A DNA stretch of 64,000 nt, from contig CALUGW010000001.1 in assembly GCA_944320305.1 (NCBI GenBank), positions 1 to 64,000 on the forward strand. The letters run 5' to 3'. Every line of letters begins with the position of its first letter. The stretch's first letter is position 1. Shown here piece by piece: positions 60,788 to 64,000 of this stretch. The position numbers were made by a program, and so were the translations under genes. The DNA comes from an uncultured Prevotella sp. GTDB lineage: Bacteria > Bacteroidota > Bacteroidia > Bacteroidales > Bacteroidaceae. The notes under the pieces were generated by a model that worked only from the letters and a program-made list of their open reading frames with translations, did no database searches and was not told the origin of the DNA.

Positions 60788-62995
60788 ATGAAAAGAATGT
60801 TTGTGCTGATTCTGGGGGTATGCCTGGCAGGTATTGCGGCCACAGCTCAGGAGCCGTGTTTCAACAAGATGACGCCGCTGGTGCGAAAGGCAGCTTGTGC
60901 CGCTTCTGCCTCAGCCCGCGCGTTGCCGCCTCGTGGCGGTGAGGCGATCACTGCCTTTGTCAGGGCCGATCCGGCCGTGGCGGCAGATGTTTTTTCGGCC
61001 AACGGGTGCAGTGTGCTCGACTCCAGCGGTGATATATTTATTGTGTCTGTGCCCGTCGGCCGGCTTGCCGCCTTGTCTGCCGAGGCAGCGGTGAGCAGGA
61101 TTGAGGCTTCCTCACCATGCTCGCTGACCATGGACACCACCTCAACAGTGATCAACGCCACTCCCGTTTATGCCGGGCGGTCGCTGCCTCAGGCTTTCAC
61201 GGGGCGCGGTGTGGTTGTCGGCGTGATGGATATCGGGTTCGACCTTACGCACCCCACCTTTCTCGACACCGCCATGTCGGCGTGCCGCGTGGGCGCGTTC
61301 TGGGATATGCTCGACCCCGACACCATTGGCAGCGGGCTGCCCGTGGGGCGCGACTATGTGGGTGCGGCCGAGGTTGCCGTCAAGAGGCATTCGACCGACG
61401 GACTTCTCCAGACCCACGGCACCCACACGCTTGGCATCGCAGCCGGCAGCGGCTACGACTCGCCTTTCCGCGGAATGGCCTTTGAAAGCGACATTTGCGC
61501 CGTTAGTAATGCGGTGACAGACGACTCGGTTTTTATAGATCCTGAAGACATCTACAAGTACACTTCTGCCACAGACGCCCTTGGCTTCAAGTATATTTTT
61601 GATTACGCGGAATCGCGCGGAAAGCCTTGTGTCATCTCGTTCAGCGAGGGCAGCATAGCCGCTTACGGCAGCGAGGACAGCCTTTACAGTGCTTACCTGG
61701 GGCGGCTGACGGGTCCGGGCCGCATCATTGTGGCCTCGGCAGGCAACGAGTCTGTCCGCGACAACTATGTGCCAAAGCCCGCAGGCAAGCCGGCGGCCGG
61801 CTCATTCCTTTTCAGTTTTGACTCAACGGCGCGGCTGATGGTGCAGAGTGACGGTCCGTTCAGCCTCAGCCTGCTGTCATACGGTGTCAACGTCACAGAC
61901 ACGTTCACCATCGTCAGCAGTCCCGCGGCGGCAGATGCGCCCTCTGAGTTCACAGTGCCGTTGCAGGGTGGCAGCCACAGTTGCAAGGTCACTGTTACGC
62001 GGCGGCAGTCTGCTTTCGCGCCTGCGGACTCACTTTTCGACATTGTGCTTTCGTGCGACGTGCCGATAACCTCTCTCGACCCGCTGGCGGTAGTTGTGGA
62101 GGGGGCGCGTTCAGCGGTGTCGCTGGGCTGCATCTCCCCGGCCATGTTTGCCAACGCGCTGGCCGGTGAAGAGTGGGCTGACGCCGAGATGAGCCACAAT
62201 GTGCTTGCCCCGGGCTGCTTTCCGGGCGTGATAACAGTTGGCGCCACCATCCACCGCACTGCGGTCACGAATTATCTCGGCCAATATTTGGAGAACAGCC
62301 AGCCTGGGCGCAACGACGGCGTGCTGGCCTACTATTCTTCGGTAGGCCCCACCTTCGACGGCAGGACAAAGCCCGATGTGGTCGCTCCGGGCACAAACGT
62401 GGTGTCGTCATACAGCAGTTATTACGAAGAATACAACCCCGACGCCCCCGACACGAGGGGTGATGTGGGCCGCTTCAGCTACAACGGCCGCACATATTCG
62501 TGGAACTGCAACACCGGCACGTCCATGTCAACGCCCGTTGTGGCCGGAACGATAGCCCTGTGGCTGCAGGCACGCCCTGATCTTACGCCCGAAGAGGCTC
62601 TTGATGCGCTGGCCCACACCTGCCGCCATCCCGAAAGCGGTCTTGAATATCCCAACAACCGTTACGGCCACGGCGAGATTGACGCTTACCGCGGCCTGCT
62701 CTATCTGCTCGGCATCGATGGCATCCTGGGCGTCAGCCATGCCCAGCCGCAGCACTTGCGGGCTGCGGTCACGCGCGGCGGACAGCTTGTCATTGGGTTT
62801 TCCGAAGCCCCGTCAAGTCCTGTTACCGTCAGAGTCTATTCACTTTCCGGCCGGGTAGAGGTGACTGAAGAGTTGAGACCCGACGGACAATCAAGCGCCT
62901 CTATAGATGTCTCGGCACTTCCGTCCGGCGTATATGTTGTGCAGACCGACAGCCGCGAGCACGGATTCACCGGCTCTACCCTTGTCAGGCGGTAA
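60788..62995 (+). CDS. subtilisin-like (S8) serine protease, probable T9SS cargo
   Basis: The 735-residue protein has a signal peptide (~1-20, ending TATAQ) and a propeptide-like region. The peptidase domain shows Asp148 in VMDIGFD, His213 in THGTHTLG and Ser579 in GTSMSTPVVAG, with a ~150-residue beta-rich insertion (~335-470) between His and Ser. The C-terminal ~75 residues (VRVYSLSGRVEVTEEL ... LPSGVYVVQTD) match type IX sorting domains. It is probably secreted or anchored on the surface to degrade external protein. Confidence 0.9.
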   Translation: MKRMFVLILGVCLAGIAATAQEPCFNKMTPLVRKAACAASASARALPPRGGEAITAFVRADPAVAADVFSANGCSVLDSSGDIFIVSVPVGRLAALSAEAAVSRIEASSPCSLTMDTTSTVINATPVYAGRSLPQAFTGRGVVVGVMDIGFDLTHPTFLDTAMSACRVGAFWDMLDPDTIGSGLPVGRDYVGAAEVAVKRHSTDGLLQTHGTHTLGIAAGSGYDSPFRGMAFESDICAVSNAVTDDSVFIDPEDIYKYTSATDALGFKYIFDYAESRGKPCVISFSEGSIAAYGSEDSLYSAYLGRLTGPGRIIVASAGNESVRDNYVPKPAGKPAAGSFLFSFDSTARLMVQSDGPFSLSLLSYGVNVTDTFTIVSSPAAADAPSEFTVPLQGGSHSCKVTVTRRQSAFAPADSLFDIVLSCDVPITSLDPLAVVVEGARSAVSLGCISPAMFANALAGEEWADAEMSHNVLAPGCFPGVITVGATIHRTAVTNYLGQYLENSQPGRNDGVLAYYSSVGPTFDGRTKPDVVAPGTNVVSSYSSYYEEYNPDAPDTRGDVGRFSYNGRTYSWNCNTGTSMSTPVVAGTIALWLQARPDLTPEEALDALAHTCRHPESGLEYPNNRYGHGEIDAYRGLLYLLGIDGILGVSHAQPQHLRAAVTRGGQLVIGFSEAPSSPVTVRVYSLSGRVEVTEELRPDGQSSASIDVSALPSGVYVVQTDSREHGFTGSTLVRR

Positions 62996-63029
62996 TGAAA
63001 AAGTGTGTGATTACAGAGGATGAAACAGA

Positions 63030-63071
63030 AACAACAAAGCCCGGCATTGGTTGACCGGGCTTTGTTGTTTG
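63030..63071. terminator. bidirectional terminator between convergent genes
   Basis: A 15-bp stem (63030-63044 with 63055-63069) around a 10-nt loop, with A-run and T-run flanks, between the S8 protease and the outer-membrane protein gene. Confidence 0.85.
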
Positions 63072-63082
63072 TATTGATAAAA

Positions 63083-63697
63083 TTAGAAATTATAGTACAT
63101 TGCGAAGTTGATCTGGCTGAGGTCAACGTTAAGGTCGAATGTAGATGAGGGGTCTATGCCGTCAATGTCGCCACCGACGCTTGCGGTCTCCCATCCAAGG
63201 TTGCCGATTGTGGCAATGAGCGAGAGCTTTTTGCTTAGGTCAACCTTGACTCCCGGCATGAAGCCAATGTAGAATGTTCCTATTGTTGCGTCGAAATCAT
63301 CGCTGCGTCTCTCGCCTTCCACTGTGCCTTTTGCATAAGTGTAGCCCAGACCACCCTGTGCAAAAAGGCTCACGTTGTTCCATTTCACGAAGTTGTAGCG
63401 CACGTAGGGCTGGATGGTGAAGCCGTTCATTTTGTCGAAACCGAGTTTGTAATCATCGACGGTTAGTGTGAAATTGGATATGTGCTTATATCCTATGCCG
63501 AGGCCGATAGTCCACTTGTCGTCAATGTTGTAGCCGATTTCAGGGATAAGAGAGAATCGGGTAGTGGCGTCAACGTCTGCATCCTCTGCGTGAACAGGCT
63601 TTGACGAGTTGAGCTGGAAACCACCACCGATGTAGAACTGTGCGTTGGCGGCAACAGTTGCAGCCATGAACGCAACCATTAAAATAACTTTCTTCAT
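63083..63697 (-). CDS. outer-membrane beta-barrel protein (OmpX/PF13505-like)
   Basis: The 204-residue protein has a signal peptide (MKKVILMVAFMAATVAANAQ). Eight or so amphipathic strands follow (FYIGGGFQL; SLIPEIGYNIDDKWTIGLGIGYKHI; NVSLFAQGGLGYTYAKG), and the protein ends in the barrel-type MYYNF. Small barrels of this kind are abundant in Bacteroidales outer membranes. No specific substrate can be told. Confidence 0.87.
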   Translation of the reverse strand: MKKVILMVAFMAATVAANAQFYIGGGFQLNSSKPVHAEDADVDATTRFSLIPEIGYNIDDKWTIGLGIGYKHISNFTLTVDDYKLGFDKMNGFTIQPYVRYNFVKWNNVSLFAQGGLGYTYAKGTVEGERRSDDFDATIGTFYIGFMPGVKVDLSKKLSLIATIGNLGWETASVGGDIDGIDPSSTFDLNVDLSQINFAMYYNF

Positions 63698-63738
63698 AAC
63701 CTAAATTATTTATTAAAACATTAAAAGTTAAGCGGTTG

Positions 63739-63770
63739 CAAAGGTAAGACATACTTTGCTATCGGCCAAA
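63739..63770 (-). promoter_or_regulatory. promoter of outer-membrane protein gene
   Basis: Minus strand TTTG (63767-63770), 20 bp, TACCTTTG (63739-63746), about 42 bp before the start codon. Confidence 0.65.
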
Positions 63771-63871
63771 TGTTTTTATTAATATTTCTTGAATTATAGA
63801 TTGATTTAGTGGTTTGTTGTTAAGAAGTGGTAAAAATGCGAACAAAAGTTTTCCATTTTGGAAATACTGAC

Positions 63872-63879
63872 TAACTTTG
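63872..63879 (+). promoter_or_regulatory. -7 box of NUDIX gene
   Basis: TAACTTTG lies 24 bp before the start codon of the partial gene. No TTG is seen at the usual upstream distance. Confidence 0.45.
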
Positions 63880-63902
63880 AGAATTACAAAAGTCAGAATG
63901 TT

Positions 63903-64000
63903 ATGAGCGAACGCGACATGAATTGGCGTACATTGGGCAGCGAATACCTGATCCGCCGCCCGTGGCTGACGGCACGGCGTGACACTGTTGAGCTGCCCGA
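63903..64000 (+). CDS. NUDIX hydrolase, N-terminal part (cut by window end)
   Basis: The first 32 codons read MSERDMNWRTLGSEYLIRRP and then WLTARRDTVELP, the opening of ADP-ribose pyrophosphatase-like NUDIX hydrolases (W..L.SEYLxRRPWLTxRRDxVxLP). The Nudix box lies beyond the window, so activity cannot be checked. Confidence 0.72.
   Translation, partial: MSERDMNWRTLGSEYLIRRPWLTARRDTVELP

Overview
The window looks like a chromosome segment of a Bacteroidales bacterium, most likely close to Muribaculaceae or Prevotella. Support: TAnnTTTG -7 boxes with TTG/TTTG about 20 bp upstream before many genes, DUF3256, DUF4296, DUF5053 and TamL-type genes, probable type IX sorting tails, a BspA-type leucine-rich repeat protein and a two-copy META lipoprotein. 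Most of the window is GC-rich. The first ~16.2 kb is clearly AT-rich and reads as an accessory island.

Bases 1-16200 (AT-rich island). A plus-strand cluster carries exported proteases and partners: a MORN-repeat/trypsin-like protease, a PPC-like secreted protein, a TPR protein, a TPR-CHAT protease gene, a caspase-like protease and a second, intact TPR-CHAT protease. An ECF sigma factor and a membrane-anchored putative anti-sigma protein follow, then three small genes (unknown, J-domain, zinc ribbon). Two copies, identical by eye, of a 255-bp element lie in opposite orientation. Each has ~25-bp terminal inverted repeats and an 8-bp target duplication, so this is a MITE with no transposase. One copy splits the first TPR-CHAT gene; conceptual removal restores a 1012-codon frame. 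The other sits in the ninth codon of the sigma-factor gene and supplies a new start. This cluster is the best candidate here for an undescribed system: three protease folds, all with export signals, next to their own sigma/anti-sigma pair.

Bases 16200-19270 (integrated-element end). A 5'-truncated amidase, a spanin-like membrane protein, a DUF5053 protein, a 53-residue protein and a tyrosine recombinase abut the 3' end of tRNA-His, a classical integration site.

Bases 19300-44260 (core). A minus-strand unit runs sigma-54 activator, lptE, TPR protein, secG. Then come DUF169, a META-domain lipoprotein, ligA, a B3/B4-domain protein and a second ECF sigma factor. A minus-strand operon for a porin, imelysin, di-heme oxidoreductase and CcsBA follows. 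Next is ridA-queC-ftcD-hutU-hutH-hutI, a histidine degradation operon with a queuosine gene near its head.

Bases 44299-64000. A BspA-type LRR protein; an ileS-dksA/traR-lspA-DUF4296-small ORF-bifunctional nuclease-rsmE-DUF3256 run; a SpoU methyltransferase divergent from tamL; a small lipoprotein; a small secreted protein; an S8 protease; an outer-membrane barrel; and the start of a NUDIX gene. Intergenic gaps hold two candidate small RNAs, a ~440-bp dispersed repeat (two copies) and four clusters of ~22-bp GGCC-centred palindromic repeats.
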